Source: Duganella sp. 1224
GTDB taxonomy: Bacteria > Pseudomonadota > Gammaproteobacteria > Burkholderiales > Burkholderiaceae_D
NCBI RefSeq assembly: GCF_013408245.1
Contig: NZ_JACBYS010000002.1
Span: 496,001 to 560,000, forward strand
Direction: 5' to 3'
Length of the DNA: 64,000 nt
Part shown: positions 17,255-25,766 of the stretch, piece after piece
How the letters are laid out: every line of letters starts with the position of its first letter
Position numbering within the stretch: position 1 is the first letter of the stretch
Program-made: the position numbers and the translations under genes
The notes under the pieces: generated by a model
The model's database searches: none
What the model was told of the DNA's origin: nothing
The model's input: the letters and a program-made list of their open reading frames with translations, nothing else

Positions 17255-18193
17255 ATGACCATCATCCAGATCATGTTCCTGGTCGTCGTTTTCATCGCCG
17301 TATTTGGCGGCGTGGTGCTGGCGATCCGGCTGTTCACCGTCAACCCGGTCAAGGACCGGCTGGAGGCGCTGCACGAACGCAGCCAGGTGACGCGCAAGAG
17401 CGCGGTGTGGCTGGAGTCCATCGTCAACCTGGCGGCGCCGCTGGCGCGGCTGTCGCTGCCCACCGAGGGCTGGGAAAACTCCCCGGTGCGCATGCGCTTC
17501 ATCAACGCCGGCTGGCGCACGCCGTCGACGCCGGCGCTGTTCTTCGCCGGCAAGACCGGGCTGGCGGTGCTGCTGCCGCTGATCGTGTTCCTCTACCTGA
17601 GCAGCAAGGCGGTGGCCACCGACGGCAACGTCAAGCTGTTCTGGATGGTGGTGGCCGGCGGCCTTGGCTACTACGTGCCCAACCTGGTGCTCAACCACGT
17701 GGTCAAGACGCGCCAGCGCGACATCTTCGAATCGTTCCCCGACGCGCTCGACCTGATGACCGTGTGCGTCGAGGCCGGGCTGGCGATGGACGCGGCGCTG
17801 GCGCGCGTGGCCAACGAGATCGGCCTGAAAAGCGTGGTGCTGGCCGAGGAGATGCAGCTGGTGACGCTGGAGCTGCGCGCCGGCAGCGCCAAGGACAAGG
17901 CGCTGCGCAACCTGGCGCTGCGCACCGGCGTCGAGGACGTGGACGCGCTGGTCACCATGCTGATCCAGGCCGATCGCTTCGGCACCAGCATCGCCGACTC
18001 GCTGCGCGTGCAATCCGAGCAGCTGCGCACCAAGCGCCGCCAGCGCGCCGAGGAGCACGCCGCCAAGATCTCGCTCAAGCTGCTGTTCCCGCTGATCTTC
18101 TTTATCTTCCCCAGCCTGCTGGTGGTGCTGCTTGGCCCGGCGATACTGAATTTGTATCGCAACCTGCTGCCCGCCATGGCCGGCACGAATTGA
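17255..18193 (+). CDS. tadC: Tad pilus inner-membrane platform protein TadC
   Basis: A 312-residue paralogue of TadB. It has an N-terminal transmembrane helix, a central hydrophobic pair (~95-145) and C-terminal helices ending [20 protein letters not shown]. The GspF-type domain has [20 protein letters not shown] and [18 protein letters not shown]. It is the last conserved Tad assembly gene; the Ig-like lipoprotein starts 17 bp later with its own ribosome-binding site. Confidence 0.93.
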   Translation: MTIIQIMFLVVVFIAVFGGVVLAIRLFTVNPVKDRLEALHERSQVTRKSAVWLESIVNLAAPLARLSLPTEGWENSPVRMRFINAGWRTPSTPALFFAGKTGLAVLLPLIVFLYLSSKAVATDGNVKLFWMVVAGGLGYYVPNLVLNHVVKTRQRDIFESFPDALDLMTVCVEAGLAMDAALARVANEIGLKSVVLAEEMQLVTLELRAGSAKDKALRNLALRTGVEDVDALVTMLIQADRFGTSIADSLRVQSEQLRTKRRQRAEEHAAKISLKLLFPLIFFIFPSLLVVLLGPAILNLYRNLLPAMAGTN

Positions 18194-18210
18194 CCAACCC
18201 AGGAGTGACC

Positions 18211-20148
18211 ATGACTGCACGCCGGATCGACTGTTTGACGCATTATCTGCTGGCCCTGTTGTGTGCGGCGCTGCTGGCCGCCTGCGGCGGCGGCGGCAGC
18301 GGCGGCGGCGGCTGCACCACCATCGATCCCAACCGCGACCCGGCGCTGCCCGGCTGCGGCACCGGCGGCAACGGCGGCGGCACCACCGGCAAGGCAGCCA
18401 TCACGCTGAGCATCACCGACGCCAGCGGCGCCGCGCTGACCACGCTGCCCACCGGCGGCAGCGCCACGCTGACCGCGCAGCTGAAGGACGCCAACAACGC
18501 TGCCGTGCCCAACACGCTGGTCACCTTCACCAGCACCGACAAGAACGCCGTGTTCTCGGCGGCCGGCGGCGCCGTCGTCAGCGACGCCAGCGGCAAGGCC
18601 ACGGTGCAGCTCAGTCCCGGCGCCGCCAGCACCGCCGGCAACTACGTGATTACCGCCAGCGCCAACATCGGCGGCAGCGCCGTCAGCGCCAGCGCCAACT
18701 ACACCCAGGGCGCCGCGCCCGGCGCCAGCGCCAGCCAGCTGACGTTCGTCTCGGCCACGCCGCAAAACATCGCGCTCCGGGGCACCGGCGGCGCCGGCCG
18801 CCAGGAGACCGCCACCGTCACCTTCCGTGTGCTGGACAGCGCCGGCAACCCGGTCGGCGGCCAGCAGGTCAGCTTTGCGCTCAACACCAGCGCCGGCGGC
18901 CTGACGCTGGCGCCAGCCAGCGCCATCAGCGGCAGCACCGGCCTGGTCACTACCATCGTCTCGGCCGGCACCGTCAACACGCCGGTGCGCGTGACCGCCA
19001 CGCTGAACGGCGGCATCAGCGTGCCGTCCGACCAGCTGGTGGTGTCGACCGGCGTGCCGGAGCAGAACAGCTTCTCGCTGGCGGCGGTGATCCGCAACGT
19101 CGAGGGCGGCCAGTACAACGGCTGCACCGCGCCCACCGGCACCACCGTCACCGCGCGCCTGGCCGACCACTTCCACAACCCGGCGCCGGACGGCACGGCG
19201 GTCAGCTTCACGGCCGAGGGCGGCAGCATCGACGCTTCCTGCCTGACCGGCCTGATCCAGACTACCCAGCCGGACGGCAGCGTGGTCACCAGCAAAGGCA
19301 CGCCGGGCGAGTGCACGGTGCGCTATTGCGCCGGCAATCCGCGCCCGGCCGACGGCCGCGTCACCATCCTGGCCTACGCGCTGGGCGAGGAAAGCTTTAG
19401 CGACACCAACGGCAACAACCGCTACGACGCCGGCGAACCGTTCACCGACCTCGGCGAGGCGTTCCGCAACGACCGCGCGGTCAGCGACGCCAATGCCAAC
19501 GGCGTCGACGACGCCAACACCAGCGGCAACGCGGTGCGCGCCGCCGGCGAGCAGTACATCGACTCCAACGGCAACAGCGCGTGGGACCAGAACGGCAACG
19601 GCATCTACAACGGCGTGTTGCAGGCCACGCCCAACATCAGCGGCGGCAACACCGTGCACGTGCGCCAGGCGATGGTGATGGTGCTGTCCAACAGCACCGC
19701 CGCCGTCAGCCTGCTCGACAGTCCTAGCGGCAGCGGCACGCTGGCGCTCGACCGCTGCGTCAACAACGTCGCCTTCAACAACACGCTGCGCACGTTCAGC
19801 TTTGCCATCCGCGACAACAACCCGACCGTGTTTGCCACCAACCGCCGCAGCGCCCATCCGGGCGACCCGCTGTGGCTGTACGACCGGCCCGGCAACCCGC
19901 TGCCGGCCGGCACCCAGATCAGCTTTACCACCACCAACGGCATCCTGCAAAGCCCCGCCAGCATCACCGTGCCCAACACCAGCAGCGCCGATTCCAGCGC
20001 CTGGGTGTACACGGTGGCGCTGCTCAGCGACGCCAGCCAGAATAGCGGGCTGATCTGCACCAACCTGCAGAACAGTGGCGTGCTGACCATCACCGTCACC
20101 ACGCCCAACGGCACGGTGACGCAATTCAGCTATCCAGTGGCGGATTAA
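18211..20148 (+). CDS. Surface lipoprotein with Ig-like (invasin/Big_1-type) domains and Asp/Asn-rich repeat insert
   Basis: A 645-residue protein starting at ATG 18211 after AGGAG. The signal ends LLCAALLAAC, a lipobox (Cys about residue 24), followed by a Gly-rich linker. Two or three bacterial Ig-like domains follow; motifs include AITLSITDASGAALTTLP and VLDSAGNPVGGQQVSFALN. Residues ~398-470 contain Asp/Asn/Gly-rich segments (DTNGNNRYDAGE, DANANGVDDAN, DSNGNSAWDQNGNG), similar to calcium-binding loops of dockerin or thrombospondin-3 repeats. It follows tadC by 17 bp and probably belongs to the operon. A cell-surface adhesin or pilus-associated protein is the likeliest role, but no specific function is known. 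Confidence 0.8.
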   Translation: MTARRIDCLTHYLLALLCAALLAACGGGGSGGGGCTTIDPNRDPALPGCGTGGNGGGTTGKAAITLSITDASGAALTTLPTGGSATLTAQLKDANNAAVPNTLVTFTSTDKNAVFSAAGGAVVSDASGKATVQLSPGAASTAGNYVITASANIGGSAVSASANYTQGAAPGASASQLTFVSATPQNIALRGTGGAGRQETATVTFRVLDSAGNPVGGQQVSFALNTSAGGLTLAPASAISGSTGLVTTIVSAGTVNTPVRVTATLNGGISVPSDQLVVSTGVPEQNSFSLAAVIRNVEGGQYNGCTAPTGTTVTARLADHFHNPAPDGTAVSFTAEGGSIDASCLTGLIQTTQPDGSVVTSKGTPGECTVRYCAGNPRPADGRVTILAYALGEESFSDTNGNNRYDAGEPFTDLGEAFRNDRAVSDANANGVDDANTSGNAVRAAGEQYIDSNGNSAWDQNGNGIYNGVLQATPNISGGNTVHVRQAMVMVLSNSTAAVSLLDSPSGSGTLALDRCVNNVAFNNTLRTFSFAIRDNNPTVFATNRRSAHPGDPLWLYDRPGNPLPAGTQISFTTTNGILQSPASITVPNTSSADSSAWVYTVALLSDASQNSGLICTNLQNSGVLTITVTTPNGTVTQFSYPVAD

Positions 20149-20194
20149 GTGCTACATTGAAAAGTCGTGACTTGCTCATGTGGAGGCTTTCACC

Positions 20195-22222
20195 ATGCGA
20201 TTCTCTGATCTTGGCATCACCCGCAAACTGTATCTGGGCTTTGGCGCGGTGGTGGTGATCCTGGCGCTGTTGCTGGGCACCGCTTACACCAATTTCTCGC
20301 GGCTGGCCCAGGCCAACGGCTGGAACACCCATACCCACCAGGTGATCACCGAAACCAAGTCGCTGCTGGAAAGCCTGCTGAACATGGAAACAGGCGAGCG
20401 CGGCTATGCGCTGACCGGCGAGGCGGCGTCGCTGGCGCCGCTCAAGGCCGGCCAGGCGGCGTTTGCCGAGCACCTGAGCAAGACGCGCGCGCTGACTGCC
20501 GACAATGCGGCGCAGCAGGACCGGCTGCGCAAGCTGGAGCAGGCGCAGCAGGCGTGGTATGGCGACGCGGTGGCGCCGGTGCTGGCACTGCGCGCCAAGG
20601 CCAACGACGGCGCCAGCATCGATCCGCTGCTGCAGTTCGAGCGCGAGGGCCGCGGCCGCGCCGGCATGGACGCGATGCGCGCGCTGCTGCGCGAGATCGG
20701 CGGCGCCGAGGAAGCCTTGCTGGCACAGCGCGCGGCCGACGCGGCGTCGCTGCAGAGCCTGACCGCCAACACCATCATCATCGGCGGGCTGCTGACGGTG
20801 GCGCTGGCGGCGGTGCTGGCGTGGATACTGAGCCGCAGCATCGTCGGCCCGCTGAGCGAGGCGGTGCGCATCGCGCGCACGGTGGCGTCGGGCGACCTCA
20901 GCAGCCGGATCGAGGCGCGCACCCGCGATGAGACCGGGCAGATGCTGCAGGCGCTGGGCGAGATGAACCAGAGCCTGCTCAACATCGTCGGCGAGGTGCG
21001 GCGCGGCACGGACACCATCGCCACCGCCACCGGCGAGATCGCGCGCGGCAACCAGGATTTGTCGAGCCGTACCGAGCAGCAGGCCAGCTCGCTGGAGGAA
21101 ACCGCGTCGTCGATGGAGGAGCTGACCGGCACCGTGCGCCAGAACGCCGACAATGCGCGCCAGGCCAACCAGTTGGCCGCCACGGCTTCCGAGGTGGCCA
21201 GCAAGGGCGGCGCGGTGGTGGCGCAGGTGGTGCAGACGATGCAGTCGATCAGCCACTCGTCGCAGAATATTGTCGAGATTATTTCGGTGATCGACGGCAT
21301 CGCTTTTCAGACCAATATCCTGGCGCTGAACGCGGCGGTGGAGGCGGCGCGCGCCGGCGAGCAGGGACGCGGCTTTGCAGTGGTGGCGTCGGAGGTGCGC
21401 ACGCTGGCGCAGCGCTCGGCGGCGGCGGCCAAGGAGATCAAGGCGCTGATCGATGATTCGGTCGGCAAGGTGGAGGCCGGCGGCAAGCTGGTGGAGGAAG
21501 CCGGGGCCACCATGCAGGAGATCGTCGGCAGCGTACAGCGGGTGACGGCCATCATGCAGGACATCGCCTCGGCCAGCGAAGAGCAGATTGCCGGTATCGA
21601 GCAGATCAACCATGCGATCAGCCAGATGGACCATGTGACGCAGCAGAACGCGGCGCTGGTGGAAGAGGCGGCAGCGGCGGCAGCGGCGCTGCAGGAGCAG
21701 GCGGCCAGCCAGGCCGGCGTGGTCAGCGTGTTCACGTTTGACGAACGCGCCCTGGCGGCGGCAGGCGCCACGTCGACGGCGGCGGCGCCGCACGCCACGG
21801 CCAGCGCGCCAGCCGCGCGACTGACGGCCACCGCGTCGCGGCCAGCGATCGGCAACCGTTCGTCGGCCAGCCGGCACCGCGCGACCGCGGCCCCATCCGC
21901 CGCCGCGTCCGCTACCGGCACGTCCGCGACCGGCACGTCCGCTACCGGCACGTCCGCTACCGGCATGTCCGCGACCGGCACGTCCGCTACCGGCACATCC
22001 TCGGCAGCTTCGCCCCCCTCCACGGCGGCCGCATCCGCCGGCGCGCGCGTGACGGCGGGCGGCGCAACGGCCAGCGCGGCCATGGCCCACGGCGCGGCGA
22101 CAGCCCGTGCGGCCACGACGGCCACGACAGCCGTCGGCGCGTCCCAGTCGGGCGCCAGCCGCGCCAGCGCGCCGCGCGCGACGCCGGCCGCCGCCATTGG
22201 TGACGACTGGGAGGAGTTCTGA
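20195..22222 (+). CDS. Methyl-accepting chemotaxis protein with CHASE3-like sensor and C-terminal tether motif
   Basis: A 675-residue chemoreceptor. I chose ATG 20195 because GGAGG lies 8 bp upstream. The first helix ([18 protein letters not shown]) is followed by a CHASE3-like periplasmic domain with [17 protein letters not shown], a second helix near 190-210, HAMP, and a signalling domain whose hairpin tip reads [20 protein letters not shown]. After the receptor domain comes a ~120-residue Ala/Ser/Thr-rich tail that contains six SATGT pentapeptides (572-601). The last residues, DDWEEF, resemble the xWxxF pentapeptide that tethers CheR/CheB. The ligand is unknown. It lies just downstream of the Tad island, on the same strand. 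Confidence 0.9.
   Translation: MRFSDLGITRKLYLGFGAVVVILALLLGTAYTNFSRLAQANGWNTHTHQVITETKSLLESLLNMETGERGYALTGEAASLAPLKAGQAAFAEHLSKTRALTADNAAQQDRLRKLEQAQQAWYGDAVAPVLALRAKANDGASIDPLLQFEREGRGRAGMDAMRALLREIGGAEEALLAQRAADAASLQSLTANTIIIGGLLTVALAAVLAWILSRSIVGPLSEAVRIARTVASGDLSSRIEARTRDETGQMLQALGEMNQSLLNIVGEVRRGTDTIATATGEIARGNQDLSSRTEQQASSLEETASSMEELTGTVRQNADNARQANQLAATASEVASKGGAVVAQVVQTMQSISHSSQNIVEIISVIDGIAFQTNILALNAAVEAARAGEQGRGFAVVASEVRTLAQRSAAAAKEIKALIDDSVGKVEAGGKLVEEAGATMQEIVGSVQRVTAIMQDIASASEEQIAGIEQINHAISQMDHVTQQNAALVEEAAAAAAALQEQAASQAGVVSVFTFDERALAAAGATSTAAAPHATASAPAARLTATASRPAIGNRSSASRHRATAAPSAAASATGTSATGTSATGTSATGMSATGTSATGTSSAASPPSTAAASAGARVTAGGATASAAMAHGAATARAATTATTAVGASQSGASRASAPRATPAAAIGDDWEEF
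21908..21997 (+). repeat. 15-bp tandem repeat in the chemoreceptor tail (6 copies)
   Basis: Six in-frame copies of TCCGCKACCGGCACG encode SATGT (one SATGM). Units differ by single bases. The length is a multiple of three, so copy-number change would lengthen or shorten the linker without a frameshift. Confidence 0.85.
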
Positions 22223-22353
22223 ACACGCCCGCGTCCTACGCCGACGGCCGCCTGCACGCGCGGCCCGATCTGCTGCGCCTGATTCCGCACCAGCGCCACG
22301 CGGCGCTGGATTGCGGCACCCACCAGCTGGCGTTCGCCGATGGCCGCAAGGCG

Positions 22354-22932
22354 GTGCTGCACGTGCCGCCGCACCTGGACTCCGGCGCCGGCGCCAGCGG
22401 CGCGCCGCTGCACCTGCTGGTGCTGCTGCACGGTGCCGGCGGCCAGCACGGCGGCGGCGACCATATCGCGCTGGCGCACGCCATCCGCCACGGCGCGCTG
22501 CTGCTGATTCCGGACGCGCTGTCGACCAGCTGGGACTTCCTGCGCGGCGGCTTCGGCCCCGACCTGGCCTTCCTCGACCGCGCGCTGTTGTGGACCATGC
22601 AGCGCTACCAGGTCGACGAGCAGGCGATGGCGCTCGCCGGCTTTTCGGACGGCGCCTCGTACGCGCTGTCGGTGGGCTTGATGAACGGCCACCTGTTCAG
22701 CGACATCCTGGCGTTCTCGCCGGGCTTCATGGCGCCGCTGCGGCGCGAGGGGCAGCCGCGCATCTTTGTCGCGCACGGCAAGGAGGATCCGGTGCTGGCG
22801 GTGCAGCGCGGCCACGACATCGCCCAGCGGCTGACGCAGGAGGGCTACGATGTCAGCTACGAGGAATTCGACGGTGCCCACATCGTCTCGCCGCCGGTCG
22901 CCCGCGCGGCGCTGCAACGGCTGGAAACCTGA
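22354..22932 (+). CDS. Alpha/beta-hydrolase (esterase-like), start uncertain
   Basis: At least 192 residues from a GTG at 22354. Features of the carboxylesterase/phospholipase-type hydrolase fold are present: oxyanion-strand motif LHLLVLLHGAGG, nucleophile motif LAGFSDGASYAL (Ser in GFSDG), Asp in HGKEDPVLAV, and His in FDGAHIVSPP. No ATG exists in frame. The same frame stays open upstream to 22204, and its translation (ARPDLLRLIPHQRHAALDCG) looks like genuine coding sequence, so translation may begin near the end of the chemoreceptor gene, for example at CTG 22219 just after GGGAGGAG. The stop lies inside the first unit of the 29-bp array. Confidence 0.7.
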   Translation: MLHVPPHLDSGAGASGAPLHLLVLLHGAGGQHGGGDHIALAHAIRHGALLLIPDALSTSWDFLRGGFGPDLAFLDRALLWTMQRYQVDEQAMALAGFSDGASYALSVGLMNGHLFSDILAFSPGFMAPLRREGQPRIFVAHGKEDPVLAVQRGHDIAQRLTQEGYDVSYEEFDGAHIVSPPVARAALQRLET

Positions 22933-23071
22933 CCGTCGTACCGGCGCAGGCCGATACCTGACTGTCGTACCGGCGTACGGCGATACCTGACTGTCGTACC
23001 AGCTCAGGCCGATACCTGACTGTCGTACCAGCTCAGGCCGATACCTGACTGTCGTACCGGCGTACGCCGGT
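22927..23071. repeat. 29-bp tandem array, five units
   Basis: Five contiguous units of ACCTGACTGTCGTACC plus AGCTCAGGCCGAT or variants (starts 22927, 22956, 22985, 23014, 23043). Units 3 and 4 are identical. The unit is half of a GTACCGGCGTACGCCGGTAC-type palindrome. An inverted partner with GGTACCGGCCTGCGCCGGTACGAC-like sequence lies at 23104-23131. The array fills the gap between two convergent genes and its first unit includes the stop codon of the hydrolase. Confidence 0.85.
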
Positions 23072-23134
23072 ACCCATGCTGAGTCGGCTGTGCAGGCGTT
23101 CTATGGGTACCGGCCTGCGCCGGTACGACGGGAT

Positions 23135-24658
23135 TCAGGCCGGGCTGACGCGGTTGCGGCCGGCCGACTTGGCCGCGTACAGCGCCTTGTCGGCCGCCTC
23201 CACCAGCATGCCGGCCACATGCTCGCCGCGCCTGGGCGCCAGCGTGGCCACGCCCGCGCTCAGCGTCACCACTCCAAATCCACTGCCGTTGTGCGGCATC
23301 TGCAGATGCTCCACCGCCGCGCGGATGCGCTCGGCCACCGCCCGCGCGCCGGCCAGGTCGGTGTTGGGCAGCAGAATCCCCACCTCCTCGCCGCCGTAGC
23401 GTGCCGTCAGGTCGCCCGGCCGCTTGGGCGTCAGCGCGCGGATCAGCTTGCTCACCGCGCGCAACACCTCGTCGCCGGCGCTGTGGCCGTACAAATCGTT
23501 GTACTGCTTGAAGTAATCGACGTCGATCATAATGAAGGCCAGCGTGCTCTGGTGCCGCGTCGCTCGGCTGAATTCATTGGCCAGCGTAACGTCGAACTGG
23601 CGCCGGTTGGCCAGCCCGGTCAGGCCGTCCGACATCGCCTGCCGCTCCAGCGTGCGGTTGGCGCTTTCCAGCGCGTCGCGCGCCTGGCGCAGCTCGGCCT
23701 CGGCACGCTCGCGCAGCTTGATCTGGTCCACCAGCCGCTTGCCGAAAAAGCCCAGCAGCGCCGCCAGCACCACCACGCCGACCGAGCGCGTGAACGTGTC
23801 GCGTCGCCAGTGCTCCAGCATCTCCTCGCGCGACAGCGCGGCGGTGACAAACAGCGGGTAGTGCGCCAGCGGCCGGTAGCTGTTGAGCCGCACCGCGTTG
23901 TCGTGGAACGAGCGGAAGAAACCGCTGCCGGTGCGCGCCGGTCCGGACAGCCGTGCGTAGTGGCGGAACAACTCGCTGTCGCGCATGCTGCTGCCGACGC
24001 GCGTGGTGTCGAACGGCTGGCGCAGCATCAGCACGCCGCCGTCGGTCATCAGCGCCACCGCGCCGTGCTGGCCCAGCTCGAAGCTCTGGTAGAAGCGGCG
24101 GAAGTAGTCGATGTCCAGCGTGGCCAGCACCACGCCGCCAAAGCTGCCGTCCGGCTTGTCGAGGCGGCGCGACACCGGCATGATCCACTTGCCGCTGGAG
24201 CGGCTGATGACCGGATTGCCGACGTGCGGGCCGCGTCCGGCGTGGGTGCGGTGGTAGATGAAGTATTCGCGGTCGGCGTTGTTGTAGGCCTGGTTCAGCA
24301 CGCCGCGCGAGTTGACGATCCAGCGGCCCGTGTCGTCGTACACGAACAGGCCCACCAACTGCGGCAGGTTGGCCACCTGCGCCGCCATCTGGCGCTGCAG
24401 CCGCGCCAGCGCGGCGGCGCCCTGCCCGTCGGTCTCGATGCGCTCGACGATGTCGGCCAGCGCGATGTCGGCCGCCTTGATGGTGTCGTCGGCCTGCTGC
24501 GCCATGGCGCGCGCCAGGTTGGCGCCCTGGTGCGCCTTTTCCGCCAGCTGCTCGCTGCGGGCGTTCAGGCTGCGCCAGACGTCCACGCCGACCAGCGACA
24601 GGCACACCACCGTGACAAACACGGTGGCCCAGAAGGTGATGGAAAATCGCTTGAACAT
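23135..24658 (-). CDS. Diguanylate cyclase with periplasmic Cache-type sensor (GGEEV active site)
   Basis: A 507-residue protein. The first helix (FWATVFVTVVCLSLVGVDVW) and a second near 295-315 flank a ~260-residue periplasmic dCache/PDC-like domain (FVYDDTGRWIVNSRG; YFIYHRTHAGRGPHVGNP). A short coiled coil leads to the GGDEF domain. The active-site loop is RYGGEEV (422-426), where the usual last residue is Phe. The RxxD I-site (RPGD) five residues upstream is intact. It likely makes cyclic di-GMP in response to a small ligand; the Val substitution may lower activity. It converges on the hydrolase gene across the 29-bp array. Confidence 0.85.
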   Translation of the reverse strand: MFKRFSITFWATVFVTVVCLSLVGVDVWRSLNARSEQLAEKAHQGANLARAMAQQADDTIKAADIALADIVERIETDGQGAAALARLQRQMAAQVANLPQLVGLFVYDDTGRWIVNSRGVLNQAYNNADREYFIYHRTHAGRGPHVGNPVISRSSGKWIMPVSRRLDKPDGSFGGVVLATLDIDYFRRFYQSFELGQHGAVALMTDGGVLMLRQPFDTTRVGSSMRDSELFRHYARLSGPARTGSGFFRSFHDNAVRLNSYRPLAHYPLFVTAALSREEMLEHWRRDTFTRSVGVVVLAALLGFFGKRLVDQIKLRERAEAELRQARDALESANRTLERQAMSDGLTGLANRRQFDVTLANEFSRATRHQSTLAFIMIDVDYFKQYNDLYGHSAGDEVLRAVSKLIRALTPKRPGDLTARYGGEEVGILLPNTDLAGARAVAERIRAAVEHLQMPHNGSGFGVVTLSAGVATLAPRRGEHVAGMLVEAADKALYAAKSAGRNRVSPA

Positions 24659-24722
24659 GCGCTGGAAGCAATCGTTGCCCTGACTGCTTTATACCGTAAA
24701 TCCGCCCGCCCTGCAGCCTGGA

Positions 24723-25766
24723 TCAGCCGGCCTCCAGCATCGGCCGCAGCCGCTGCCAGGCCAGGTCCGGCGTCAGCTTGACCATGCAGTCGTGGTGGCC
24801 CAGCGGGCACTCACGCTGCTTGCACGGCGCACAATCGAGGCGCAGCGAGATCGACGCCGCCAGGTCGGAGAACGGCGGCGCGTGGTCGGGATCGGTGGGG
24901 CCGTACAGCGCCAGCACCGGCCGGTTCAGCGCCGAGGCGATGTGCAGCAGGCCAGAGTCGTTGGCCACCACGGCGGCGGCGCCGGCGATCAGCGCGATCG
25001 CCTCGGCCAGGCTGGTGGCGCCAGCCAGGTTGAACACCGCCGCGCCGTCCGGCAGCCGGGCCGCCACCTCGGCGCAGGCGTCGCCGTCCTTGGGCGAGCC
25101 GAGCAGGACGATCTGGGTCGCCGCGTCGCGCGCCAGCACCGCCGTGGCCAGGCCGGCGAAGTGCGCCGCCGGCCAGCGCTTGGCGGCGCCGAACTCGGCG
25201 CCCGGCGCCAGCGCCACCAGCGGCCGCGCCGGATCGATGGCGTGGCGCCCGAGCACCGCCGCCCGCTGCGCCGCGTCGACCGTCAGGCGCGGACGCGGCA
25301 AGGCGGCGCGCAGGCCCGGCCCCTGCACCGTCACCGGTGGTTTGGCCAGCGCCGCATAGAACGGCACCATCGGCCGCGGCGGCACCTCGTCGTGGTGCAT
25401 CACGTTGATCAGGCCGTAGCGGCTCTCACCCTTGTAGCCGACCCGCCGGCGGACGCCGGCCAGCCACGGGATCAGCGCGTACTTGATGGTGTTGGGCAGG
25501 ATGTAGGCGTCGGCGTAGCCGCGCTGGCGCAGCAGGCGGGCGAATTGCCAGCGCTGCCGCAGTTGCAGGGCGCCGTGGCGGAACGGCGTTTCCAGCACCT
25601 CGTCCACCTCGGCCACCTGGCGCCACACCGGCGACACCGCCGGCGGCGCCAGCACGTCGATCGGCCGCTCCGGGTGGGCGGCGCGCAGCAGTTGCAGCAG
25701 CGGCTGTGCCATCACCGCGTCGCCGATCCAGTTGGGCGAAATAATCAGGGTGCGCGGCTGGCTCAT
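24723..25766 (-). CDS. waaF: ADP-heptose:LPS heptosyltransferase II
   Basis: A 347-residue GT9 enzyme. The N-terminus reads TLIISPNWIGDAVMAQPLLQ, a signature of WaaF, and the C-terminal nucleotide-sugar domain has LAPGAEFGAAKRWP and VANDSGLLHIASAL. Near the end lies DCAPCKQRECPLGHHDCM, a Cys-rich segment also known in WaaF. It adds the second heptose to the inner LPS core in the cytoplasm. The ATG at 25764-25766 overlaps the stop of the upstream O-antigen ligase gene, so I reject the longer reading to 25793. Confidence 0.92.
   Translation of the reverse strand: MSQPRTLIISPNWIGDAVMAQPLLQLLRAAHPERPIDVLAPPAVSPVWRQVAEVDEVLETPFRHGALQLRQRWQFARLLRQRGYADAYILPNTIKYALIPWLAGVRRRVGYKGESRYGLINVMHHDEVPPRPMVPFYAALAKPPVTVQGPGLRAALPRPRLTVDAAQRAAVLGRHAIDPARPLVALAPGAEFGAAKRWPAAHFAGLATAVLARDAATQIVLLGSPKDGDACAEVAARLPDGAAVFNLAGATSLAEAIALIAGAAAVVANDSGLLHIASALNRPVLALYGPTDPDHAPPFSDLAASISLRLDCAPCKQRECPLGHHDCMVKLTPDLAWQRLRPMLEAG

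Noticed and set aside
17407..18210. Extension of the Ig-like lipoprotein frame back into tadC
   Set aside because: The upstream translation is low-complexity Arg/Ala/Gly, whereas ATG 18211 has AGGAG and a proper lipoprotein signal.
22927..23071. CRISPR array
   Set aside because: The 29-bp units are contiguous with no spacers and no cas genes are nearby.
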